Assembly: GCA_964036665.1 (NCBI GenBank)
Contig: OZ038531.1
Coordinates: 4,705,168-4,769,167, forward strand
DNA: 64,000 nucleotides
Direction of reading: 5' to 3'
Origin: Gordius sp. MW1
Taxonomy: Eukaryota; Nematomorpha; Gordioida; Gordea; Gordiidae
The notes under the pieces are model-generated. The model ran no database searches, was not told the origin of the DNA, and worked only from the letters and a program-made list of their open reading frames with translations. The translations under genes were made by a program, and so were the position numbers. Position 1 is the first letter of the stretch; the number at the start of each line of letters is the position of its first letter. Shown here one piece after another: positions 44,690 through 53,966 of the stretch.

Positions 44690-45283
44690 TTAAAATACTT
44701 GCTATATCTTATTATGTTAGTATGATGATGAACAACTTTATTTTTTTCATCTTTATCCTATTAATCATTTATTTCATTTTAACAATTAAATTATTTAGAA
44801 TTTATATTATTAGAATGCTTTTATTATGTTTGTTAGAATGAACGTTTTTTTTAAATTAAATTTAACTTTGATGTCAAATTAATTTTGTGTTGGGTACGTA
44901 TAATTTAGTTTATTTTAATCTTGTGAATAAAGTTATTTATCGACCTAATTTTCATAGTGGGTTCTTTTGAATAAAATTAATTTTCAATTTCGTGTTTGAA
45001 ATTTGATTTGAAGCAATTTTTTAGGTAAATTATTTTTACTCTTAGGGGTGATTTACTAGATCCCTGCATTTGAAATTACACTATTATTTAAGCGATTTGG
45101 GTTTATAGTTTAGCTTACCTTTTTTGTGGCTTTGATTTAGATTTTATTGTACGGGTTTAATATTAAATATATTCGTATACCTTTTTTTTTTTTAGGTTAA
45201 ATAAATTACTGCGTTGATTTATTGGTGATATTTGTTGGTTTTGAGTTTGCTTAAGCGTAAGTAAATTGTTATATTTGGAGTAA

Positions 45284-45922
45284 ATGGTGATGTTTTCACT
45301 GTTCAAGGAAACTCAGGGAAGTGATGTTCACTTTTATATCGACGCCTGTCGAACGCATTGGTTGCTAATTTTAGTATTCTTGTGTTTGGCGTGCGCATTT
45401 TATATGATACTACAACAAGGGAGGAGAATTAATGTGGTACAACAGAAGGTTAGATGCTTTAATTGTGGAGGGCCGCACGTGATAAGGTTTTGTACTAAGC
45501 GCGGCGGCAGAAGCTTTAAAGGGAAAGGGAGTTTTAATGATGGTAACGAGAATAGGAATAATTTCGGTAAGGCGCCAGAAAGATGGAATAGAGTTAACGA
45601 TTTTAATAATGGTAATAAGAATTGGGGGAGTTACGGTAGTGAACCAGTTAGATGGAATAAGTTTAATGATCGCAATGTGTATAGGAATATTAGTGGCTCC
45701 GTTCCAGTTAGGCGGGACGGATTTAACGATTGTAATGTTAGATACAGTAATGTTAGCAATATACCGGCCGATGAAATAAATGTTATGAATAGTAATTTTA
45801 ATGCGCCTTTGGCAAGAAGTAATAATGGTAATTGTGCACATGCCGCGAATGCGATATTAAATAAAAATGATGATTTTATGTGCGCATGTGGGCAATCTGG
45901 CTCTGGGGCTGGAGGACGTTGA
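45284..45922 (+). CDS. short gag-like protein with one zinc knuckle
   Basis: A 212-residue ORF in gag position. A hydrophobic stretch (residues 26-43, LLILVFLCLACAFYMIL) is followed by a zinc knuckle at 58-70, C-x2-C-x3-H-x4-C (CFNCGGPHVIRFC), then an Asn/Arg/Gly-rich tail. No matrix or capsid region is recognisable, and the 600 bp between LTR and ORF are AT-rich without a long frame. The stop is a TGA in CGT TGA CTG, and the same frame continues into the protease. Whether this is a complete functional Gag is unclear. The membrane-like segment is unusual for a gypsy nucleocapsid. Confidence 0.7.
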   Translation: MVMFSLFKETQGSDVHFYIDACRTHWLLILVFLCLACAFYMILQQGRRINVVQQKVRCFNCGGPHVIRFCTKRGGRSFKGKGSFNDGNENRNNFGKAPERWNRVNDFNNGNKNWGSYGSEPVRWNKFNDRNVYRNISGSVPVRRDGFNDCNVRYSNVSNIPADEINVMNSNFNAPLARSNNGNCAHAANAILNKNDDFMCACGQSGSGAGGR

Positions 45923-46147
45923 CTGTGTGTCGACGCTCTGAGCTCAAATAATTCTACAATAAATTTTAATTTGACAAGCTCCATTCCCCAATTATTGTTT
46001 GGTACGCGACTGCCCACGGCGAAGGTGTGGGTAGACGGTACGCTTGTTAAATTTATTTTAGACTCTGGAGCTTGTGTAAGTTTAATGTCCATTTTTCAAT
46101 TTAATAATTTTTGGCCTGGTAAAAAAGCTTCCCGACCTTTTTTTTAA
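45923..46147 (+). CDS. aspartic protease segment of the gypsy element
   Basis: In the gag frame, directly after the TGA at 45920-45922, comes KVWVDGTLVKFILDSGACVS with the catalytic DSGA. The frame ends in TAA at 46145-46147, immediately after a run of eight Ts (46138-46145). The protease C-terminal part (LMGWDWL) lies in the next frame, at the start of the pol ORF. Expression would therefore need stop readthrough and then a one-base shift, unless these are fresh mutations or sequencing errors in the T-run. Confidence 0.8.
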   Translation: MCVDALSSNNSTINFNLTSSIPQLLFGTRLPTAKVWVDGTLVKFILDSGACVSLMSIFQFNNFWPGKKASRPFF

Positions 46148-49040
46148 TGCCCGCCAGTTAGATGGCGCGGCGGTGGAGTTAGTGGGCAAAGCCAGCGTAG
46201 AGGTGGCGGCTGGTGACGCGAGTTGGACATTGATATTATATTTAACAGCCACTAAAATCGATCCTTTAATGGGTTGGGATTGGCTGCAGGTGATAGGCCC
46301 GCATGTTAGATGGTTTGGTCTCTGTGACTCATTGATAGAAACAACCCCTAGCTGTTGGGTAGCTCCTAGTGTGAAATCTTGCCCGGGTGGGGTTGCGATG
46401 ATATGTAATATTGAGCTCCCGAGTGGTGCCGAAGTTACGACTTTAGTCGTGAAACCTCTTTCGACGTTAATCGTCGGTACACCTACGGGTGTGACGCCTA
46501 CGGGTGTGACGTCTACGGACGTGTTGAGTGGATTCGGCGACCTGGGCAGGTGGCAATTGAATTTGCGTAATGTAGTTAGGAGCTACGATTCAGTTTTTGC
46601 TGAGGGTCTAGGGTGTTTGAAAGGTTATGAATATGAGGTGAGACTCAAACGTGGGGCCTATCCCAAATTTTGTCCAAGTAGGCGCATCCCGTTCATATGG
46701 CGGGACGAGGTAAATGCGGTTCTGCGGGACTGGACGGAACAGGGGATAATTACGCCCGTTGATTATAGTGAGTGGGCGACTCCTCTGGTTCCAGTTAAGA
46801 AAGTCGATGGGTCTTTGCGGCTTTGTATTGATTTTAGGGTTACGCTTAATCCGTGGTTGGTGGAAATTAAGTACCCAATGCCGCGGGTGGAGGAAATTTT
46901 AGCGAACCTAAATAATGCATGTTTCTTTACAAAGCTGGATCTAAGGTCGGCATATTTACAAATTAAATTAAGTGCTCGTTCGGCGCGGTTGATGACAATA
47001 AATACTCCTTTGGGGTTGTTTTCGTTTAATCGCTTGCCGTTTGGGTTGAGTATTTCTGCGGCGGTGTTCCAGAAAACTATGGCCTCCGTTTTTCAGGGTT
47101 TGGACGGTGTATTCTTTTACCTGGATGATGTGCTGATTGTTGGCACTACAATGCAGGAACACGATTCGCGTTTAGAGTCAGTTCTTAGGCGCATCCAGGA
47201 GAGGGGATTACGTCTAACTATGAAAAAATGCATGATCGGAGTGACAGAAGTGACATTCTTAGGGCACGTTATTGCATGTGGGAAAATACGCCCTCTGGGT
47301 AGTAATGTGGCTGCGATTTTAAAGATACGAGCCCCAACTAACAAGAAGGAGGTCTTGTCTTTCATGGGGTCTGTGAATTATTATCGCAAGTTTATACCGC
47401 ATTGCTCGGAGGTAGCAGCTCCCTTGCATAGGTTAACTAAAGACAACGTGCGTTTTGTTTGGTCCGATAGAGAACAGGTAGCTTTCGAGAAGTTGAAAAA
47501 CTTGTTGGGAAGCGACCCAGTTCTGGTGTGTTTTAATCGTAACCTTCCCATAGGGTTGGCGGTTGACGCATCGAAGAGTGGTATAGGTGGCATGCTCTTT
47601 CATGTTATTAAAGGAATAGAGCGGCCGATACTATTTTTTTCACGTAAATTGACGGCGGCAGAGCTTAATTATTCTGTAATAGAAAAAGAGGCTTTGGCTG
47701 TGGTGTTTGCGTTAAATAAGTGTCGTGAATATCTTATTGGTCGTAAGTTTAAAATCTTTACCGACCATAAACCACTGGTTCCTCTTTTTGCGAAGTGTAA
47801 TGGTAGTTTGTTGCTAAGCCCTAGGTTACAAAAATGGTTGTTGTTCTTAGGTAACTTTGACGTAACCTTGGAGTACAAAAAGGGTGCAACGAACTATGTA
47901 CCAGACACATTATCGCGCTTAGGTGAGAGCGATGAAGCGGTACCTAAGGAGGAACTAGAGGGTGAGAATTATTTGATTAATGTTGTAACTCAAGCTTTTC
48001 CGTCAGTTAACCTTAAGGAGGAGGTGGACAAGGACGAGGAGTTGCATGGGGTTACTAAATACTTGAATGGTCAGGCGACAATCGAGGAGGTCGCTAGGTG
48101 TTATCGTGGCGTGGTTAACGAACTCTATCTTGACAATGGGGTTGTACTACGTGGCGAACGCATAGTGATTCCACGGGCGTTGCGATCACAAGTGTTAGAA
48201 TTATTGCATGCTGGACATAACGGCGCGTCTAAAATGAAAGCAATGGCGCGTAATTATGTTTGGTGGCCTAAAATGAGCGCTGATATTGGCATGTATGGGC
48301 GTAAATGTACTGCGTGTAGTAAAAATGCGTGCATGCCCAAGCACGATAAACAAGCTAGGTGGCCGCGGGCTCGAAACGTTTGGGACCGGGTACATCTAGA
48401 CTTTTTCGATTTTGATTCGAAACAATATCTTTTACTGGTGGACGCGGCTTCGAGTTGGGTTGAATTTCAACGCGTCACGAAGCTGTCTACCGGGGTGGTT
48501 ATTGATTTTTTAAAGAATTTAATGGGCGCTTATGGTATCCCGAGGTATATAGTATCCGATAACGGTACTGCCTTTACTAGCGCCGAGTTTAAGGTGTTTT
48601 GCGGTAAATGGGGTATACTGCATTTATTAACACCTCCATATCACCCAAGTTCTAACGGGTTGGCGGAACGACATGTTGCGATCGTTAAGAAATGGTTGAA
48701 AAATGAGAAGGTAGAGAAGGACGGCATATGGATGTATAGATTATTACATAATGCGTCCGCTCGCTTTCCGTGTCGCGCCCCTGTTAGTAAAATATTTTTA
48801 AATAGATTACCTCGCGTGCCGATCGATGTGTGGGTGGACTCCGGTTTAACAACTAGCGAGTCTGCTTCCAGTCGGTACGAGGTTGGTAATTTAGTATGGG
48901 CTCGCGTGTATCGTGGAACCGAGCGGTGGTTGGAAGCTGTGGTGAAATCCCACGTGGGCTCAAAAGCCTACGAGGTTGAGTTTACGGGCTCTAATAACCG
49001 CACGGTTAGACACGAGGAGCAATTACGGTTGAGATGTTAA
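46148..49040 (+). CDS. gypsy Pol: reverse transcriptase, RNase H, integrase
   Basis: One uninterrupted frame of about 960 residues. It opens with the protease C-terminus (DPLMGWDWLQ). The RT has KLDLRSAYLQI, PFGLSISAAVFQ and the catalytic FFYLDDVLIV (about residue 315). RNase H shows AVDASKSGIGGML, the central EKEALAVVFAL and FTDHKPL. Integrase has the HHCC zinc site (HAGHNG ... CTACSKN), then the DDE residues in VHLDFFD, IVSDNGTAF and SNGLAERHV. The C-terminal domain ends in VRHEEQLRLRC. All catalytic residues are intact, fitting the identical LTRs. The first ATG-type start is unclear, since entry is by frameshift from the protease. No chromodomain is seen. Confidence 0.96.
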
Positions 49041-49090
49041 TGGGTTATCTTTGATATGCGATAATATGTATATTTATTATTGTGCATTAG

Positions 49091-49708
49091 ATGGACATTA
49101 TCGCATCATGGTGCCGGTTCAGGGTGGAAGTGGAAGTGATTGATCCGCTTTACGCCCCGACGGACCTTTTCGTATCGTTCGTGGTGGGCCGAGACGGTAT
49201 CCCTCATATGGTGAGCTTCCACGAACGAAGATATTCCCAGGGCGGTGCCCCGCAGCCCGGGAATAGAGAACGAGGTGGTAGAATCAGTCGAGGAGGACGC
49301 GCTGGGGGCAGCGGTACCTCGACTGCTGGGGTTCGGAGGGATCCCAGAGAAGTCCTTCCGCCGGTTCGCCCGGTCCGAGGGGGCACGGTGATTGCCCCGA
49401 CGGCGGCGCGCGGAGGGCGACGCAGGGCTGCCCGAAGGTGGTGTAGTTTGTGCCTACGCCGGCATCGGAGGGCCTCGTGTGGAGGCACAACGGTAACACC
49501 GCCGGGGGCGCCTAGTGTCTCGTCGATAGGGTCTGTAAACGCCGGCGTGGGTGAGGCTGCTGTCAGTGTAGCGATGCACCTTGACCCACCCGATGTCGTG
49601 AATACGGACGCGGTACTGGCGCCGATGGCGACGGTAACGCTGTTAGAATACGATCTAGCGGTTCGAGAATCAAAGCGAGGGGGTCAGCCAGACGGCAATA
49701 ATGGGTAG
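49091..49708 (+). CDS. extra post-pol ORF: Arg/Gly-rich protein with a zinc knuckle
   Basis: A 205-residue ORF lying between pol and the 3' LTR, where env sits in errantiviruses. It has no signal peptide or membrane span, so it is not an envelope. Residues 50-115 are rich in RGG and GGR, as in RNA-binding proteins. Residues 118-130 (CSLCLRRHRRASC) form C-x2-C-x3-H-x4-C, exactly the spacing of the gag knuckle. The region is far more GC-rich than the rest of the element, and two overlapping minus-strand frames are also open, so the GC content itself creates open frames. A nucleic-acid-binding accessory protein is my inference; I know no family. Confidence 0.6.
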   Translation: MDIIASWCRFRVEVEVIDPLYAPTDLFVSFVVGRDGIPHMVSFHERRYSQGGAPQPGNRERGGRISRGGRAGGSGTSTAGVRRDPREVLPPVRPVRGGTVIAPTAARGGRRRAARRWCSLCLRRHRRASCGGTTVTPPGAPSVSSIGSVNAGVGEAAVSVAMHLDPPDVVNTDAVLAPMATVTLLEYDLAVRESKRGGQPDGNNG

Positions 49709-49809
49709 CAAGTGCGGACCCAATGACGTCTATCGGGGAGGCCGTTCCCGTACCTTACGGCCCGCTACATTTTTTTTGACCCCCCGCTCCCGTCCTCTTT
49801 GGGGTCTTT

Positions 49810-49823
49810 CTTAAAGGGGATGG
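49810..49823 (+). other. polypurine tract of the gypsy element
   Basis: TTAAAGGGGATGG stands directly before the 3' LTR start, the expected place for plus-strand priming. Confidence 0.7.
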
Positions 49824-50358
49824 TGTGGTAATCGCCGTACGTCTATCTATTCAGTTACTGGTGCGCGTTACACGTCAATCACGTCAGATCAGTTACTGGT
49901 GCGCGTTACACGTCAATCACGTCAAGTCATGTACTGGTGCGCGTTACACGTCAATCACGTCAGATCATTTACTGGTGCGCGTTATACGTCAATGGGGGAG
50001 TGGTCAATATTGTTGTTGTGAAGTTGTGGTGTGTTGTGTTGGTGTGGAGAAACACGATATATAAAAGCTGAAGACAACACACTCAGATTCACTTATCACT
50101 TATCACTTATCCATTTTGATCTCATTATATATAACTCTCTCCCACTCGTCAACGTACTTACACCCTCTCCTCATTTTTGCACCAATTTAAACGTAGCCAT
50201 TTTCGCATGTAATACTTCCATAACTTTTGTCATTTAATTGTAAAATATTTCGTTTGTTTCTATTATCCGTGAAAAATAGGTAAGCATTGATTGCTTAACG
50301 ATTTGAATAAAATATTTATATAATGTTAACGTCTATTAAAACATACGCGTATATTACA
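49824..50358 (+). repeat. 3' LTR
   Basis: Same length and, as far as I can read, the same sequence as the 5' LTR, offset by 5680 bp. Confidence 0.96.
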
Positions 50359-50474
50359 GGGGGGGGGGCAAAACATAATTTTTTTAATTTTTAAAGGTTT
50401 TAGTAGTTAAATTTTTTTTGTCCCCCGCTCAGCCCCCCCAAGCCAAAAAGGCTAGCTACGCCACTGCTTTAATA

Positions 50475-52094
50475 TATCCTAAATGTAGGCACTGAAAAAA
50501 ATAAAAATCAATTGTGAAGCGATGAACACCATTGGAAAACTTTTAGATATGAGATGTATCTTAAAGACGGTATAAAAAGGCTATTAATTTCATATTTCAA
50601 CCAATTAGATGCTATGGCAGTATAAGCCATATAAATATAGCTATTGGTATTTAAACGCGGCATGGCAGAGTTGGATATATATAAAGTCACATTGTACTCT
50701 AATTTTGATTTTTAAACTATATCATAATTTTAATTAAGGTTTACTAAAGGTCAAAGATGCGTAAGTACTTTGAAAGGGTAGACTCCTTCAACCTCCATCT
50801 TTACTTTTTGAAACTTTTGATGACGAGTGGTTATTGAGGTTAATCATTTTTTCTCCTCGGGTTTTTCTAACTATGTTTTCTTTTTTCAAAAATGGCTTTT
50901 ATTATAAAGCTAAAAATTAAAATCAATCTTTAAAGTATTATAACTGTAATTCTTATTTTTCTAAAATTAAATTTTCATATTAAAAACTGTATAATGCGTG
51001 CAATCTTCTGACAGGTCTTTAAATTAACCAAAACCCTGCATGTGCATATTCTCAATTGATCAATACCTTTTAACTTTAAAAAGTGTTTTAGTTAAAAAAA
51101 GCGACATGAGCCTTGTAATGTATCTTATTCAAATGCTTGAGGAGTTATATAAAGTATTGTGGAACGAATTTAAATAGTTGTACTTCACGTTTTTAAGACA
51201 AAACTGGGATTAAGTCTAATGACTTTTTATAAACTAATTTTTAATGTTGGCGACACCTTTCCATTAAGAATAAAGTTGGAATTGTTTGTGTTATTCTAGC
51301 TATTAGTTTAAATGTGTAAGTTATCCGCTTGGATCTGATTAGTTGTGCACCCGAACATGTTAAACATTTATCGGTTTATCATCATTTTTTAATCTCTAAC
51401 ATCCTGGCTACTTTTATATCTTATTAACCTTCCGACGTGTATTAGCAGACTTTGTTTTAGTATTCATTATATATTTACATGGTAAAATAATTTAAAAAGA
51501 AAATTTGCCTAGAAGTAACATAAAAACTTTCGGCTCGCTCGACATACCGCAATTTCGCAGAGCTCCACCTATACTACATTACAATTTAACCTCACATTTG
51601 ATTGCAAATAATTCTTAATTTTTACATAAGCACTTAACAGAGCCTTAGTTGGGATTGCCTAGGGAGGGGGGTGCAAAAATTTTACTTAATTTTACTATTA
51701 AACCAAAATTTATTAATATTATTATAATCTGTGGTATAGGCAGGATTGTCCAAAGGTAAGCGGGGGGGGGGTGAGTTCTTTTGTGTCAAAAAATTTCGAT
51801 TATACATATTATATCCTTAATGAGATTTTGTTAAAAAGACATTTTGTGGCTTAAGCACAAAAAATTCAAAAAGCTCGGCCCTCGTAAACCGCTTATTTTG
51901 CTCCTTTTTTAATACATATATTTTGTCAATTTTAAAACATTGACTTATTTAACCGTTGAAAATGTTCCAACAAAACATTTTAAAAGAGTACACAGGTTTG
52001 CAAATATTGAATTTGTGACCATCCCTCATATCAATAATTCTAATAGAGAATTTTGCGCTAAAAAATAAACTTTTTTAGTTTTTTCCCTGAAACT
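50475..52094. other. intergenic DNA
   Basis: AT-rich, no gene. Worn GGGGGG-containing bits at 51660-51775 (GGGAGGGGGGTGCAAAAATT, AAGCGGGGGGGGGGTGAG) look like degraded ends of the GGGCGTAGC MITE family. Confidence 0.45.
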
Positions 52095-52304
52095 TCCAGT
52101 AAAAAATGCTGATTTTAACCTTTTTTTGAGCCTAAACTGCCACGAAGTTTTTATTTATACTGAAAAAGTTTATTCCTATGGACTACAGTTTCATCTAGTC
52201 CATTATTTTAATTTTTTGTTTCACCTCTAAATTTAAATTTATTTGCTTCCCGTCTCTTTATCTAAATTCGTCCCGATAGGTTTGGAAAACGGAGTACATT
52301 AGAG

Positions 52305-52486
52305 CATGGGCGTAGCTGGGAAGGGGGCAGGGGGGGGGCAGGGGGGGGCAGGGCCTGATTGACGAAAAAAAAATTTTAATGCAAAAACCCTTAAAAATTA
52401 AAAAAAAATTATGTTTTGCCCCTCCCTAATTGAACTTTTAAACGTTTTGCCCCCCCCCTCCTAATCCAAAACCTGGCTCGCCCACG
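52305..52486. mobile_element. 182-bp MITE, GGGCGTAGC family
   Basis: Starts CATGGGCGTAGCTGGG, ends inverted CCTGGCTCGCCCACG; CATTAGAG flanks both (52297-52304, 52487-52494). Contains TTATGTTTTGCCCC, as in the 43.0 kb copy. Confidence 0.93.
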
Positions 52487-52782
52487 CATTAGAGTACATC
52501 TTACCTACGCGATGTTGACTAACACATCCATCACTCCCTTTCTCTTTTTCTACACTCGTCCCTCATATCTAGCCAGGCACACATAAAGGGGGAGGGAGTG
52601 GAGGAGAAAGAGAGAAGAGTAGGTGAAGATAGAGTGGGATGTATTAGTAAACCCCGTAGGTAATATCTACTCTAATGTACTCCGTTTCTCAGAATTTTGA
52701 TAAGGGGAAGGGTCACACGTTAACGCGAATAAATTTGTATTTAAAGGTGAAACAAAAATATTAATATAATGGACCTAGAAAC

Positions 52783-53201
52783 TAGAGATGCACCGATACC
52801 AAGTATCGGCATGGTATCGGCGCCGATACCTTGCCAAAAGAATCGGCCCGATACTTTGCTAGTATCGGCAATTACCAAGCCGATACCTTTTTCAATATGA
52901 AACTCAAAAAATAATATTTATAGTATCTCCTACCATTAAAAAATAGAGGACTTTTTAAATTTTTTGAAAATTGTTTCATTTGATTGGCTATAAATATTTC
53001 TTTACAATTGTTTTATCGTCAAAATTCTGATCTACCAAAATTTGGATGTGACTTAATTTATAATATTTAATTTGCATATATTTTTTAGTATAAAATTTTT
53101 TTTTATTATAAGTATCGGCATGGTATCGGTATCGGCAAAAAAATCTTAAGTATCGGCTGGTATCGGTATCGGCATAAAATAGTGGTATCGGTGCATCTCT
53201 A
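52783..53201. mobile_element. hAT-type MITE with CGGTATCGG arrays
   Basis: Ends TAGAGATGCACCGATACCA and, inverted, TGGTATCGGTGCATCTCTA; CTAGAAAC flanks both (52775-52782, 53202-53209). Subterminal GTATCGGCATGGTATCGG repeats. This terminus is widespread in animal hAT MITEs. Confidence 0.95.
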
Positions 53202-53306
53202 CTAGAAACCTTGATCGACAGAAATAAATTAATATTCTTCAAATACAAATTAAAAATACAGGGCAATATAGCCCATTAAGGTTAAAATGGACATTTTTTG
53301 CACCTT

Positions 53307-53966
53307 CAACTTCGTTATATAAATACCTGGATGTTTTGGAGAAAATATCATTTTCTTTATTAATATTCTTTGAATATTCTTATTATTATTCTCTCTCTCG
53401 CATTTTTTAAACAATTTATCTATAACAAAAACAAAGCATTTTAAACCTCTAGATAAATCAAATTATTAATTGATAACTAAAATTTGGCTTGTAATAGCCT
53501 TTTGCTCTTCTATTTTAGAAGTTTTGTTAGAACTAACTTTTTTTTCGTGCACCTGGGACGGAAATCTTTTGTATGTATAGACTTAAAATTAGTAGATTTT
53601 AATCTAAAATTAAATTTTACAGAAAATTAAGACAATTAATTATTCATAACAGCGCAACATTTTACAAATATCCATTTAATACCACTGAGATTTTCATGTA
53701 ATTCGGAATAAAAAATTTAATTTTTTTTGTCAAGGGGCGCGGAGTTCTAATATGAAATCAACCCCCTACCCTCCTACCCCCCTGGCACTTAACTCTTAAA
53801 GTTGAAAATTGTCATTGTATGAGCAAATTTAGATGAGTTGCTTGGATGACATTTGAAAGTCAGCTGTTTAGGCATTTGCTAACAAATGAGTTTTGATATT
53901 TTATGATAAAAATTTCTAACGTAGCCTCAAGTATTTTGTTTATAAATGGCAATTTAATTTTTTAAG
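53307..53966. other. region 5' of the kinase gene
   Basis: Should contain the promoter and the first exon(s) of the kinase gene, including the glycine loop, but I could not fix them. A CTCTCTCTCG run lies at 53392. Confidence 0.4.

Larger units (their letters stand above)
44144..50358 (+). mobile_element. young, complete Ty3/gypsy retrotransposon
   Basis: A 6215-bp element with LTRs of 535 bp each (44144-44678, 49824-50358) that I find identical base for base, implying very recent insertion. Order: LTR, primer site, gag, protease, RT-RNase H-integrase, an extra ORF, polypurine tract, LTR. It landed in a G-run of a GGGGGCAAAACAT-type repeat, so the short target duplication is hidden among Gs (six before, ten after). 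Pol resembles the Mag/K02A2.6-like branch; that placement is an inference. Confidence 0.96.
41826..50466. mobile_element. old hAT element expanded by nested insertions
   Basis: Ends CAGTGGCGTAGCTAGG and, inverted, GCTAGCTACGCCACTG; CTTTAATA flanks both sides (41818-41825, 50467-50474). The 8.6-kb interval contains two MITEs, hAT transposase fragments in both orientations, and a complete 6.2-kb gypsy element. Removing the gypsy element and MITEs leaves about 2 kb of hAT sequence. GGGG-rich subterminal blocks (GGGGCCAGGGGGCCCGGGCC) lie near the left end. Confidence 0.93.
52095..53306. mobile_element. fold-back element interrupted by two MITEs
   Basis: Outer arms: GTAAAAAATGCTGATTTTAACC on the left against GGTTAAAATGGACATTTTTTGCAC on the right. 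Further in are TTTCACCTCTAAATTTAAAT against ATTTAAAGGTGAAA, and AACGGAGTACATTAGAG against CTCTAATGTACTCCGTT, then TACCTACG / CGTAGGTA. The left arm is split by a MITE at 52305 and the right arm by one at 52783. Without them the element is about 600 bp, nearly all hairpin. No coding capacity. Confidence 0.85.

Noticed and set aside
49204-49499. Two minus-strand ORFs opposite the post-pol ORF
   Set aside because: GC-rich DNA keeps several frames open; no motif, and opposite to element transcription.
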